A DNA stretch of 8,256 bases. It comes from Pseudomonadota bacterium. GTDB lineage: Bacteria; Pseudomonadota; Alphaproteobacteria; Rhizobiales; Kaistiaceae. The position numbers and the translations under genes were made by a program. Below, piece after piece: positions 1 to 7,981 of the stretch. Position 1 is the stretch's first letter, and each line of letters opens with the position of its first letter. The notes under the pieces were generated by a model. That model was not told the DNA's origin. It searched no databases and saw nothing but the letters and a program-made list of their open reading frames with translations. Location of the stretch: assembly GCA_023433185.1 (NCBI GenBank), contig JAEZEN010000523.1, positions 1-8,256 on the forward strand, written 5' to 3'.

Positions 1-531
<531 letters not shown>

Positions 532-536
532 GGTCC

Positions 537-1238
537 TCACAGCTCCGGGACGACGAGATCGGCGACCGGCCCCGTCATGTCGATCTCCGCGCCGGTGACG
601 GCCTGAAGCGCCTCCAGCGAGAGCGACGGCAGCTTCTCGCGGAGCACGAAGCGGCCATCGCCGATGTCGAACACCGCAAGCGAGGTGTAGACGCGGGTGA
701 CGCAGCCGACGCCGGTGAGCGGCAGGGTGCAGCGCCTGACGAGCTTGGGCCGGCCATCCTTGGACACGTGGGCGGTGATGACGGCGATGCGCGTCGCGCC
801 GTGGACGAGGTCCATCGCGCCGCCGACGGCCGGGACGCCCTTCGGGCCGGTCGACCAGTTGGCGAGGGCGCCGTTCTCGGCGACCTCGTAGGCGCCGAGG
901 ATGGCCACGTCGAGATGGCCGCCGCGGACCATGGCGAAGCTGTCGGCATGATGGAAGAACGCCGCGCCGGGGTTGAGCGTCACGGCCCGCTTACCGGCGT
1001 TGATGAGGTCCCAGTCCTCCTCGCCCAGCGGCGGCGACTCGCCGAAGTCGAGGATGCCGTTCTCGGTGTGGAAGATCGCCTGCCGGCCGGGCGGCTGATA
1101 CTGCGCCACCTTCTCGGGAAAGCCGATGCCGAGATTGACATAGGCGCCGTCGGCGATGTCCTGCGCGGCGCGCCAGGCGATCTGGTCGTTGGTGAGCTTC
1201 GCGGTTATGTCAGACTTCCGGGTAGACGGCGCGGGCAC
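537..1238 (-). CDS. pcaJ: 3-oxoadipate CoA-transferase, subunit B
   Basis: Beta subunit (233 residues) of a family I CoA-transferase, which moves CoA from succinyl-CoA to 3-oxoadipate with the partner subunit encoded just upstream. The predicted catalytic glutamate is Glu59 in HTENGIL, close to the family signature (usually SENG). The NLGIGFPEKV segment (about 35-44) and the PAVGGAMDLV segment in the middle are also characteristic, and the length is normal. The start is a GTG at 1238. There is no ATG, GTG or TTG in this frame between that codon and the conserved N-terminal LTNDQIAWRAA segment, and an in-frame stop lies a short way upstream, so GTG is effectively forced. The gene therefore overlaps subunit A by 29 bases, which suggests translational coupling of two subunits needed in equal amounts. 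A related acyl substrate (acetoacetate) is possible, but the ring-cleavage context favours 3-oxoadipate. Confidence 0.93.
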   Translation of the reverse strand: MPAPSTRKSDITAKLTNDQIAWRAAQDIADGAYVNLGIGFPEKVAQYQPPGRQAIFHTENGILDFGESPPLGEEDWDLINAGKRAVTLNPGAAFFHHADSFAMVRGGHLDVAILGAYEVAENGALANWSTGPKGVPAVGGAMDLVHGATRIAVITAHVSKDGRPKLVRRCTLPLTGVGCVTRVYTSLAVFDIGDGRFVLREKLPSLSLEALQAVTGAEIDMTGPVADLVVPEL

Positions 1239-1938
1239 GGTTGAGGTCCTCTTCCTGCCGCGGGTCCGGCACCTCGACGACCTTCTGGACGAAGATGCCC
1301 GGCGTCACCACCACCTCGGGGTCGATGGCCCCGGCCGGGACGACCCGGGTCGCCTGGACGATCGCCTCGGTCGCGGCCATGCACTTCAGCGGGTTGTAGT
1401 TCCGCGCCGCGGCCCGGATCGTGAGTTTGCCGTGGGTGTCGGCGGTCTCCGCCTTGACCAGCGCCACGTCCGCCTTGAGCCAGCGCTCCTGCACGTAGGG
1501 CCGTCCGTCGAACTCCTCGACGGGCTTGCCCGCCGCGAGGTCGGTGCCGTAGGCGGTCGGCGTGTAGAAGGCCGGGATGCCCGCCCCGCCTGCCCGGATG
1601 CGCTCGGCCAGGGTGCCCTGCGGCACCAGCTCCAGCTCGATCTGCCCGGCGAGGTAGCGCTCGGTGAAGACCACCGGGTCGGCCGAGCGGGGGAACGAGC
1701 AGACCAGCTTTCGCACCATACCCTGCTCGATGAGCGCGGCGAGGCCGACATGGCCGTTACCGGCATTGTTGTTGACGACGGTGAGGTCCTTGGGAGAGCC
1801 CGTGGCCCGGTAGCGGTCGATGAGCGCATGGATCAACTCGATCGGCGCACCGGCGCCACCGAAGCCGCCGATCATCACCGTCATGCCGTCCTCGACCCCC
1901 GCCACCGCCGCGGCGAGGTCCGCCACCGTCTTGTCCAT
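1210..1938 (-). CDS. pcaI: 3-oxoadipate CoA-transferase, subunit A
   Basis: Alpha subunit (242 residues) of the family I CoA-transferase that activates 3-oxoadipate to 3-oxoadipyl-CoA. The glycine-rich family signature is at residues 17-32 and includes GGFGGAGAP. The NNAGNGHVGLAAL stretch (57-69), CSFPRSAD (80-87), LELVPQGTLAERIRAGGAGI (about 101-120) and the C-terminal VTPGIFVQ (211-218) are diagnostic of the PcaI/ScoA group. The ATG at 1938 is preceded by a good GGAAGGAG ribosome site and sits 33 bases after the dioxygenase stop, the largest gap in the catabolic half of the operon. Its last 29 bases overlap the start of subunit B. Family assignment is very secure. Choice of 3-oxoadipate over another 3-oxoacid comes from the neighbouring intradiol dioxygenase and thiolase. 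Confidence 0.93.
   Translation of the reverse strand: MDKTVADLAAAVAGVEDGMTVMIGGFGGAGAPIELIHALIDRYRATGSPKDLTVVNNNAGNGHVGLAALIEQGMVRKLVCSFPRSADPVVFTERYLAGQIELELVPQGTLAERIRAGGAGIPAFYTPTAYGTDLAAGKPVEEFDGRPYVQERWLKADVALVKAETADTHGKLTIRAAARNYNPLKCMAATEAIVQATRVVPAGAIDPEVVVTPGIFVQKVVEVPDPRQEEDLNRARAVYPEV
1247..1256 (-). promoter_or_regulatory. Ribosome binding site for the GTG start of CoA-transferase subunit B
   Basis: On the minus strand this reads AGGAAGAGGA, a purine-rich Shine-Dalgarno-like stretch ending 8 bases before the GTG at 1238. It lies inside the coding sequence of subunit A and supports the otherwise unexpected GTG start and the 29-base overlap. Confidence 0.6.
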
Positions 1939-1971
1939 GTCCGCTCCTTCCGCCTCGCTCGCCGCGGGCCG

Positions 1972-2862
1972 TCAGCCGGCCTTCTTGTGCGACAGGACGA
2001 AATCGAATGCCACGTCATAATACGGCGCGGTCAATTCCACCTTCGCTGCCGCGTCCGCGTCGTCGACTTTCCGGAACTCGGCCAGCAGGCTCTTCTTCAC
2101 GCCGAACACCGCGTCGGAATCGATGTAGGGGTCGTCAGGGTCGAAGATGTGGGTGGTCAGCCGGTCGAAGCCCTCTGCCTCGACAATGTAGTGGAGATGC
2201 GCCGGCCGGTAGGGATGGCGGCCGAGTGCGCGGAGCAGCTTGCCGACCGGGCCATCGTCGGGAATCGGGTAGTATTTCGGCTTCACGCCGCGGAACCAGT
2301 AGCGGCCGTCTGCTCCGGTGCGGAACACGCCGCGGAGGTTGAAGTCGGGCTGGATGCCCTTCTGCTGGACGTCGTAGAAGCCCTCGTCGTTGGCTTGCCA
2401 GACGTCGATCTTCGCATTCGCCACCGGCCGGCCCTCGGTATCGAGGATGCGGCCATGGACGAACATCGGCTCGCCCTTCTGGTCGAGGCAGATATCGGCG
2501 CCCATCGGCAGCTCGGGCGCATTGGCGACGTGGAACGGCCCGAGCACCGTCGACTCGGAGGCGCCCGAGGGCTTCCGGTTGTTGATCGCGTCGACCAGCA
2601 TCGAGACGCCGAGCACGTCGGAAAGCAGGATGTATTCCTGCCGCCATTCGTTGCACATCTGGCCGGTCTCGGTGAGGAACAGGATGGCGCGGAACCATTC
2701 CTCCTCCGTCGGCTCGATCTCCTTCACCGCCTCGTGAAGCTTGCGGGTGATGACCTCCATCACCTGCCGCAGTCGTGCATCCTCGGCGTTCCGGTTGCGC
2801 GCGACGACGACATCGGCCGAGGTCGCCTCGGTGAAGTAGCCCTGTTCGTGCTCGGCGTTCAT
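1972..2862 (-). CDS. chqB: Hydroxyquinol 1,2-dioxygenase (intradiol, Fe(III))
   Basis: Cytoplasmic intradiol dioxygenase (296 residues) that would cleave 1,2,4-trihydroxybenzene to maleylacetate. An N-terminal helical dimerisation domain (about 1-100) contains RQEYILLSDVLGVSMLVD (74-91), a segment characteristic of hydroxyquinol rather than plain catechol dioxygenases. The catalytic beta-sandwich follows. Predicted Fe(III) ligands are Tyr163 (GFYDVQQ), Tyr198 (KYYPIP), His222 and His224 (RPAHLHY), so the full two-Tyr two-His set is present. The PIPDDGPVGKLLRALGRHP stretch and the C-terminal DSDAVFGVK also match this group. The ATG at 2862 has a near-perfect AGGAGG site 5 bases upstream that overlaps the monooxygenase stop, with 10 bases between the genes. 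Published gene names vary (chqB, graB, dxnF, tftH). A catechol or chlorocatechol dioxygenase is a less likely alternative. Confidence 0.92.
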   Translation of the reverse strand: MNAEHEQGYFTEATSADVVVARNRNAEDARLRQVMEVITRKLHEAVKEIEPTEEEWFRAILFLTETGQMCNEWRQEYILLSDVLGVSMLVDAINNRKPSGASESTVLGPFHVANAPELPMGADICLDQKGEPMFVHGRILDTEGRPVANAKIDVWQANDEGFYDVQQKGIQPDFNLRGVFRTGADGRYWFRGVKPKYYPIPDDGPVGKLLRALGRHPYRPAHLHYIVEAEGFDRLTTHIFDPDDPYIDSDAVFGVKKSLLAEFRKVDDADAAAKVELTAPYYDVAFDFVLSHKKAG

Positions 2863-2865
2863 CCG

Positions 2866-2874
2866 TTCCTCCTC
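2866..2874 (-). promoter_or_regulatory. Strong ribosome binding site of the dioxygenase gene
   Basis: The minus strand reads TGAGGAGGAACGG immediately before the dioxygenase ATG at 2862. AGGAGG is five bases from the start and begins within the TGA stop of the monooxygenase gene. This is the best Shine-Dalgarno match in the window and fits termination-coupled, efficient translation of the ring-cleavage enzyme. Confidence 0.7.
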
Positions 2875-4627
2875 AGAGCGCGAGTATCGAGGTGAGCGCG
2901 CGGCGCAGCTCCGCCGCGGGATCCGCGGCGAGCGCCGGCGCCCGCCAGGCGACGTGGTGGTCCGGCCGCACCAGGAGGCAGCCGGCATCGGCGATCTCCG
3001 AAGCCTCCGCCCAGTCGCCGGTATGGTCCTCGACCGGCCGGCGCGGGCCGATGACATGCGTGCGGATCGGCACGCCGAGCTCGGCGCCCACCGCGTCGGC
3101 CGCCGCCACCCAGCCCTCGCCGCCGATGCCCGTGAGGAGGGTGAACGCGCCGTGGCCGCAGAGATCGAGGGTCGAGACGCGCCGGCCGGCCCGGTCGAAC
3201 ACCCAGACATGCGGCAGCCGGGCGCCGGGCCAGGTGGTTGGCGCGTAGTGCAGTTCGGGGTCCGCCGGGAAGGCCGGCTCCTCCTGCCCGTCGGTGACTA
3301 CCGCCGCCGAGCGGTAGCGCTGGTTCATCTCGACGCCGTGGGCGTCGAACTCGTACTTCTTGAAGGCGATCGCCTTCCGCAGCGCCGCGCGCTGCGCCTC
3401 GGCGGCGGGCGTCGCGTCGGCCCGCGCCTCCATGTTGCGCTGGATCTTCTCGTGGTCGACACCGCCATCCATGCCGAGCGCCTCGAAGATCGGTCCGAAC
3501 TCGGCGATCGACTGGTTGGCGCGGGTGACGATCTGACGGGCGATCGGCGCACGCTCGGCCGAATAGCTGTCGAGGAGGCCCATGCCGGCTTGGCCCTTGA
3601 CCACCATGGCGAGCTTCCAGGCGAGGTTGAAGCCGTCCTGGATCGAGGTGTTCGAGCCGAGCCCGTTGGACGGCGGGTGGCGATGCGCCGCGTCGCCCAT
3701 GATGAAGGCCCGCCCCTTCTGAAGGTGGGTGGCGAAGCAGTTGTTGACCGTCCAGGTATTGGCGCCGAGCAGCTCGATCTCCAGTTTCGGGTCGCCGACC
3801 AGCTGGCGCGCCACCTCGGTGGCGAAGGCGGGCGTCACGTCGGGCGGCGGCTGGCCGATGTCGTAGCCCCAGACGATCAGCCACTCGTTCCACGGACGCA
3901 CCATGCGGACGAGCCCCATGCCGATGCCGCCGACATCGGCGCCGGGCTGCATGACCCAGTAGAGGACGCTCGGGCGGTGGGCGACGTATTGCGACAGGTC
4001 GGCCCGGAACAGGATGTTCATCGAGCCGCCGACACCCATCCGGCCCTCGAAGGGCAGGCCGAGATGCTCCGCCACCAGCGAGTTGCCGCCGTCCGCGCCG
4101 ACCAGGAACTTCGAGCGGATCGTGACCTCCTTGCCGGTGAGCCGGTCCCGGCAGGTGGTGGTGACGCCATCGTCGTCCTGGACGTGGGACAGGTACTCCG
4201 TGCTCATCCGCGCCTGCGCGCCGCGCGCGCAGGCCGTCTTGAAAAGGATGGGCTCCATGAAGGTCTGCGGCAGGTCGTTCATGAAGCACGGCGAGGACAG
4301 GAGATGCTCCGCCTTCGACAGCGGATGCGTGCCCCAGCTCCGCATCCGGCCGATCTCCTCGCCGGCGAGGCTCTCGCAGAAGACGTTGTTGCCCATGATG
4401 TCCTGCGGCGAGGCATGCATCATCGCCTCGGCCTCGACCTCGGAGCCCAGGTCGCGGAGCACTTCCATGGCGCGCTGGTTGGTGATGTGGGCGCGCGGCG
4501 TGTTGGCGAGCCAGCGGTAGCGGTTCACCACCATGGTCCCGACGCCATAGGTGGCGAGCAGCGCCGCCGTCGCCGATCCGGCCGGCCCGGTGCCGATCAC
4601 CAGGACATCGGTCTCGATATCCGCCAT
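2873..4627 (-). CDS. FAD-dependent phenol hydroxylase, TfdB/PheA family
   Basis: Single-component class A flavoprotein monooxygenase (584 residues), close in length and sequence to 2,4-dichlorophenol 6-monooxygenase (TfdB). It should use NAD(P)H and O2 to add an ortho hydroxyl to a phenol. Visible motifs are the FAD-binding GTGPAG (12-17), the PRAHITNQRAMEVLRDLG segment (44-61), the DG motif FLVGADGG (174-181), the second FAD motif GDAAHRHPP (311-319), and a C-terminal thioredoxin-like domain ending near LVRPDHHVAWR (552-562). The SMNILF, YVAHRPSVLYWV and RPWNEWLIVWGYD segments are typical of the TfdB branch. The ATG at 4627 shares one base with the livM stop (TGATG) and has a GGGAGG site 6 bases upstream. 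Adjacency to hydroxyquinol dioxygenase suggests the product is hydroxyquinol, from resorcinol or another dihydroxy aromatic. This is inference, so no symbol is given. Confidence 0.9.
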   Translation of the reverse strand: MADIETDVLVIGTGPAGSATAALLATYGVGTMVVNRYRWLANTPRAHITNQRAMEVLRDLGSEVEAEAMMHASPQDIMGNNVFCESLAGEEIGRMRSWGTHPLSKAEHLLSSPCFMNDLPQTFMEPILFKTACARGAQARMSTEYLSHVQDDDGVTTTCRDRLTGKEVTIRSKFLVGADGGNSLVAEHLGLPFEGRMGVGGSMNILFRADLSQYVAHRPSVLYWVMQPGADVGGIGMGLVRMVRPWNEWLIVWGYDIGQPPPDVTPAFATEVARQLVGDPKLEIELLGANTWTVNNCFATHLQKGRAFIMGDAAHRHPPSNGLGSNTSIQDGFNLAWKLAMVVKGQAGMGLLDSYSAERAPIARQIVTRANQSIAEFGPIFEALGMDGGVDHEKIQRNMEARADATPAAEAQRAALRKAIAFKKYEFDAHGVEMNQRYRSAAVVTDGQEEPAFPADPELHYAPTTWPGARLPHVWVFDRAGRRVSTLDLCGHGAFTLLTGIGGEGWVAAADAVGAELGVPIRTHVIGPRRPVEDHTGDWAEASEIADAGCLLVRPDHHVAWRAPALAADPAAELRRALTSILAL

Positions 4628-5676
4628 CAGTTGCCTCCCTCGACATGCGGCCCGGCCAGCCTGCGGCGGACCGGAAACAGATGCAGGCCGGTCCGCGCGG
4701 AGATCGCGCCCCACAGCCCCTTCGGTGCGAACAGCATGACGGCGATGGCGATGAGCCCGAGCGTCATCAGGTACCAGCTGCCATAGTCGGCGAGCGTCGA
4801 GCGCAGGAGGAAGAAGACCAGCACGCCGACGATCGGTCCCTCGATGGTGCCGATGCCGCCGATCACGACGATGAAGATGACGTAGGCCGTCCAGTCGGTG
4901 AGCGCGAAGGCCGCGTCGGGCGAGATGCGCGCCGTCTGCATGAAGACGAGGCCGCCGACGAGGCCCGTGGCAAGCGCCGCGAGCAGGAAGACGATCCACT
5001 TGAGCCGCCCGGCATCGACGCCGACCGACATCGCCGCCTCGGTGTTGTCGCGGACGGCGAGCAGCGCGAGGCCGAGCCGGCTGCGGAGCAGCGCGTAGAT
5101 GACGCCGATGACCGCGACCGCGAGCCCGAGCGCCAGCCAGTAGGCGACGATGTCGCGCGCCGCCGCCTCGCGCACGCCGAAAAGCGCCGCCACGGTCTCG
5201 ACGCCGAGGATGTTCGCCGTCGCCTCGCGCGGCAGTGAGGTGCCGGTGCCGCCGCCGAGCGTCTTCCATTGGGCGACGAGAAGCCGCGTCACCTCGGCGA
5301 TCACCCGGGTACCGATGGCGAAATAGGCGCCCTGCAGACGGAAGGCGAGAAAGGCGGCGGGCACCGCCAGCGCGAGCCCCGCCAGCCCGCCGAGCAGGAT
5401 CGCGACCACCGGGTTCCAGCCGAGGAGGATGACGGCGGCGAACATCGCATAGGCGCCGATGCCGACGAAGGCCTGCTGGCCGACCGAGACCAGCCCGCCA
5501 TAGCCGGCGAGCAGGTTCCAGAGCTGGGCCAGCGTCAGCATGGTGAGAATGAAGAAGAGGTCCTGGATGACGCTCCGCGAGACGAAGGCCGGCGCGGCGA
5601 TGCCGACCGCGACGACCAGCAGCACGGCGATCGCAGTGACCGTCCCGGCGCGGGTGCGGGTGGTGAGCCGGTACAT
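4627..5676 (-). CDS. livM: Branched-chain amino acid type ABC transporter permease LivM
   Basis: Inner-membrane permease (349 residues) of a HAAT-family importer, pairing with LivH. It is mostly hydrophobic, with about eight to ten predicted membrane segments starting at residues 13-31. The conserved LLAGYGGLVSVGQQAF motif (55-70) and GGIGTIEGPIVGVLVFF (273-289) are hallmarks of LivM. The C-terminus ends in a short basic cytoplasmic tail. The ATG at 5676 follows the livH stop by 12 bases, with a GGGGAGGG ribosome site between them. The stop overlaps the monooxygenase start by one base, so transporter and catabolic genes are translationally linked. Liv-type systems carry amino acids but are also widely used for aromatic acids and other small organic compounds. 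The physical coupling to ring-degrading enzymes makes an aromatic substrate likely here. Confidence 0.93.
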   Translation of the reverse strand: MYRLTTRTRAGTVTAIAVLLVVAVGIAAPAFVSRSVIQDLFFILTMLTLAQLWNLLAGYGGLVSVGQQAFVGIGAYAMFAAVILLGWNPVVAILLGGLAGLALAVPAAFLAFRLQGAYFAIGTRVIAEVTRLLVAQWKTLGGGTGTSLPREATANILGVETVAALFGVREAAARDIVAYWLALGLAVAVIGVIYALLRSRLGLALLAVRDNTEAAMSVGVDAGRLKWIVFLLAALATGLVGGLVFMQTARISPDAAFALTDWTAYVIFIVVIGGIGTIEGPIVGVLVFFLLRSTLADYGSWYLMTLGLIAIAVMLFAPKGLWGAISARTGLHLFPVRRRLAGPHVEGGN

Positions 5677-5688
5677 CGCGCCCTCCCC

Positions 5689-6552
5689 TCAATCCACAGC
5701 GCGCGGGAACAGCCCGCGCGGCCGGACGAGCAGCACAAGGAGGAAGGCGACGTGCCCGGCGAGGATCTGCCACTCGGGATTGATCGCGGCGCCGACGGTC
5801 TGGGCGACCCCGATGATGATGCCGCCGGCCAGCGTCCCCCACAGGCTGCCAAGCCCGCCGATGATGACCGCCTCGAAGGCGTAGATCAGCCGCGCCGGGC
5901 CGATCGAGGGATCGAAGCTGGCGCGCATGCCGAGATAGAGCGCGGCGATCGTCACCACCACCATGGCGAGGCCCGTGGCGACGGCGAAGATACGCTTCGG
6001 TTCGATGCCCATCAGGCCCGCCGTCACGGCATCGTCGGACGTGGCGCGGAAGGCGCGACCGAGCGCCGTGTGGTAGAAGATCGCGTTGAGGGCTAGGATC
6101 ACCGCGATTGCCGAGGCGAAGGTGAGGAGCGGCATCACGCCGACGGTGGCGATGCCGAGGTTCAGCGAGGCGCCGTCGAGGGTGCCGGCGGGAATGCGGC
6201 GGCTGTCGGCGGAGAAGGCCTCGAGCAGCCCGTTCTGGATGACCACCGAGAGGCCGAAGGTGACGAGCAGCGGCGGCAGGATGTCCTTGCCGAGGACGCG
6301 ATTGAGGACGAGGCTCTGGAGCAGCCAGCCGAGGGCGAACATGACGGGCGCGGCAACGAGTGCGGCGACCCAGGGCGACAGTCCGAGCAGCGACACCCCG
6401 ACCAGCACCAGGTAGGCGGCAAGGACGATCAGGTCGCCATGGGCGAGATTGACGAGCCGCATGATGCCGAACACGAGGCTCAGCCCGGCGGCGAAAAGCG
6501 CATAGAGGCCGCCGAGCAGGATGCCCTGGACGAGGGTGTCGACCCAGATCAT
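5689..6552 (-). CDS. livH: Branched-chain amino acid type ABC transporter permease LivH
   Basis: Second inner-membrane permease (287 residues) of the importer. The N-terminal QGILLGGLYALFAAGLSLVF segment (9-28) followed by GIMRLVNLAHGDL (29-41) is the classic LivH signature. Further family features are LLVTFGLSVVIQNGLLEAF (95-113), RATSDDAVTAGLMGI (169-183) and FEAVIIGGLGSLWGTLAGG (226-244). Multiple hydrophobic segments are spread over the full length, which is normal. The ATG at 6552 overlaps the livF stop by 4 bases (ATGA) and is preceded by GGGGAGG within the end of livF. It forms the channel with LivM and would be driven by LivF and LivG. Confidence 0.94.
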   Translation of the reverse strand: MIWVDTLVQGILLGGLYALFAAGLSLVFGIMRLVNLAHGDLIVLAAYLVLVGVSLLGLSPWVAALVAAPVMFALGWLLQSLVLNRVLGKDILPPLLVTFGLSVVIQNGLLEAFSADSRRIPAGTLDGASLNLGIATVGVMPLLTFASAIAVILALNAIFYHTALGRAFRATSDDAVTAGLMGIEPKRIFAVATGLAMVVVTIAALYLGMRASFDPSIGPARLIYAFEAVIIGGLGSLWGTLAGGIIIGVAQTVGAAINPEWQILAGHVAFLLVLLVRPRGLFPRAVD

Positions 6553-7253
6553 GCCGCCTCCCCGAAATAGGCGGCATGGATCGCGTCGCGCGTCACGTCG
6601 GACGCCTTCCCCGTCAGCGTCACCCGCCCCTCCATCAGGCAGTAGACGCGATCGGCGACCGACAGCGCCTTGCCGATGTCCTGCTCGACCACGACCATCG
6701 CCGTTCCACCCGCCCGGATGCTCGGCAGCGCGGCGTAGATGTCGCGGATCACCACCGGGGCGAGGCCGAGGCTGATCTCGTCGCAGAGGAGCAGGCCGGG
6801 ATTGGACATGAGCGCCCGGCCGATCGCCACCATCTGCTGCTGGCCGCCGGAGAGCGCCGTGGCGGGGCTTTGGCGTCGCTCGCGGAGGATCGGGAACAGG
6901 CCGTAGACGGCTTCGAGGTTCCAGGGCCCGGTCGCCTTCCGCACCTGGCCGCCGATCTGGAGATTCTCTTCGACGCTCAGCGACGGGAACAGACGGCGCC
7001 CCTCGGGCACCATGGCGATGCCGCGCTTCATCACCCCGGCGGCGGACAGGGCGCCGATCGGCTCGCCGCGGTGTAGCACCATCTCCGGCGCGTTGCGGAG
7101 GACGCCGGCGATCGAGCGCATCAGCGTCGACTTGCCCGCCCCGTTGGCTCCGATGACCGCGATGCACTCGCCCTCGGCCACGGCGAAATCGACCGCGAAA
7201 AGGGCACGGAACTGGCCGTAGCGAGCATCGAGGGCGCGGGTCTCGAGCAGCAT
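6549..7253 (-). CDS. livF: ABC transporter ATP-binding protein LivF
   Basis: Cytoplasmic ATPase (234 residues) of the Liv-type importer. Walker A is GANGAGKST (35-43), the VPEGRRLFPSLSVEENL segment (82-98) is diagnostic of LivF, the ABC signature is an intact LSGGQQQ (134-140), and Walker B is LLLCDEISLGLAP (154-166). The position usually occupied by the switch His is Gln191 in VVVEQD, as is usual for LivF. Walker B carries Ile where most relatives have Pro after the catalytic Glu159. The ATG at 7253 shares one base with the livG stop (TGATG) and has GAGGT a few bases upstream. Together with LivG it should form a heterodimeric motor in which LivF supplies a canonical signature motif. Confidence 0.94.
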   Translation of the reverse strand: MLLETRALDARYGQFRALFAVDFAVAEGECIAVIGANGAGKSTLMRSIAGVLRNAPEMVLHRGEPIGALSAAGVMKRGIAMVPEGRRLFPSLSVEENLQIGGQVRKATGPWNLEAVYGLFPILRERRQSPATALSGGQQQMVAIGRALMSNPGLLLCDEISLGLAPVVIRDIYAALPSIRAGGTAMVVVEQDIGKALSVADRVYCLMEGRVTLTGKASDVTRDAIHAAYFGEAA

Positions 7254-7969
7254 CAGACCTCGATCCCCAGGTAGATTTCCTTGACCTCCTTCGACTCCAT
7301 GATCGCCTCGGGCGCACCGAGGCCGATCACCCGGCCGAAGTCGAGAACCAGCAGCCGCTCGACGACGGAGTTGAGCGCGTGGAGCACGTGCTCGATCCAG
7401 ATGATCGTCGTGCCCTCCGCGTGGATCGCCCGGATGGTCGCGACAAGCGCCCGGCACTCGCCCTCGGTCAGACCGCCGGCGATCTCGTCGAGCAGCAGCA
7501 GTTCGGGGCCCGTCGCCATGGCCCGGGCGAGCTCGAGGCGCTTCCGGTCGAGAAGGCTGAGCGTCCCGGCGAGCGTGTTCGCCTTCCTGATGAGCTCCGT
7601 CGCGACGAGAATCCGGGCGCAGTCTTCCGCTGCGGCGTCCTCCCGCACCCCCCGCCCGAAGGCGGCGGCGGCCAGAAGGTTCTCGAACACCGTCAGCCCC
7701 TCGAAGGGCTGCGGGATCTGGAACGAGCGGCCGATCCCCATCCGCACCCGCTCCATCGCCGGCACGCGGGTCACATCGCGGCCGAGGAACTCGATGCGCC
7801 CGCCGTCGGCGAGGAGATTGCCGGTGACGAGGTTGAACAGCGTCGACTTGCCGGCGCCGTTCGGCCCGATGATGCCGAGCGCCTCGCCACGCGGCACGGC
7901 GAGGCTCACGGCGTCCGCGACTTTCAGCGCGCCGAACGACTTTGAGACGTTGTCGAGGGTCAGGATCAT
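7253..7969 (-). CDS. livG: ABC transporter ATP-binding protein LivG (variant signature motif)
   Basis: Cytoplasmic ATPase (238 residues), partner of LivF. Walker A is GPNGAGKST (35-43), the Q-loop is around Gln84 in GRSFQIPQPF (80-89), Walker B is LLLLDEIAGGL (157-167) with predicted catalytic Glu162, and the switch His is His194 in IWIEHVLHAL. The ABC signature position reads LSLLDRKRLELARA (137-150) in place of a recognisable LSGGQ-type or LAYGQQR-type motif, so the glycines of the classical signature are missing. The ATG at 7969 opens the frame directly at a standard LivG N-terminus, but I see no good Shine-Dalgarno site upstream. It follows the binding-protein stop by 54 bases, a gap that contains an interrupted hairpin. 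General family assignment is secure. Confidence 0.93.
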   Translation of the reverse strand: MILTLDNVSKSFGALKVADAVSLAVPRGEALGIIGPNGAGKSTLFNLVTGNLLADGGRIEFLGRDVTRVPAMERVRMGIGRSFQIPQPFEGLTVFENLLAAAAFGRGVREDAAAEDCARILVATELIRKANTLAGTLSLLDRKRLELARAMATGPELLLLDEIAGGLTEGECRALVATIRAIHAEGTTIIWIEHVLHALNSVVERLLVLDFGRVIGLGAPEAIMESKEVKEIYLGIEV

Positions 7970-7981
7970 GGCGACCGCCGG

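Noticed and set aside
1156..2895. A long plus-strand open frame (579 codons) antisense to the CoA-transferase and dioxygenase genes
   Set aside because: Its translation is rich in Arg, His, Asp and Gly with no recognisable domain, and it mirrors well-supported genes on the other strand. It is a high-GC antisense shadow.
2954..4786. A long plus-strand open frame (610 codons) antisense to the hydroxylase
   Set aside because: Same low-complexity composition and no family motif; the minus-strand flavoprotein motifs explain the region completely.
2873..6577. A stop-free minus-strand frame of more than 1,200 codons spanning the hydroxylase, livM and livH
   Set aside because: Only the part from 4627 to 2873 is coding (the hydroxylase). 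The upstream extension is Arg/Ala/Pro-rich out-of-frame translation of livM and livH, expected in high-GC DNA. The livM and livH frames carry the conserved motifs.
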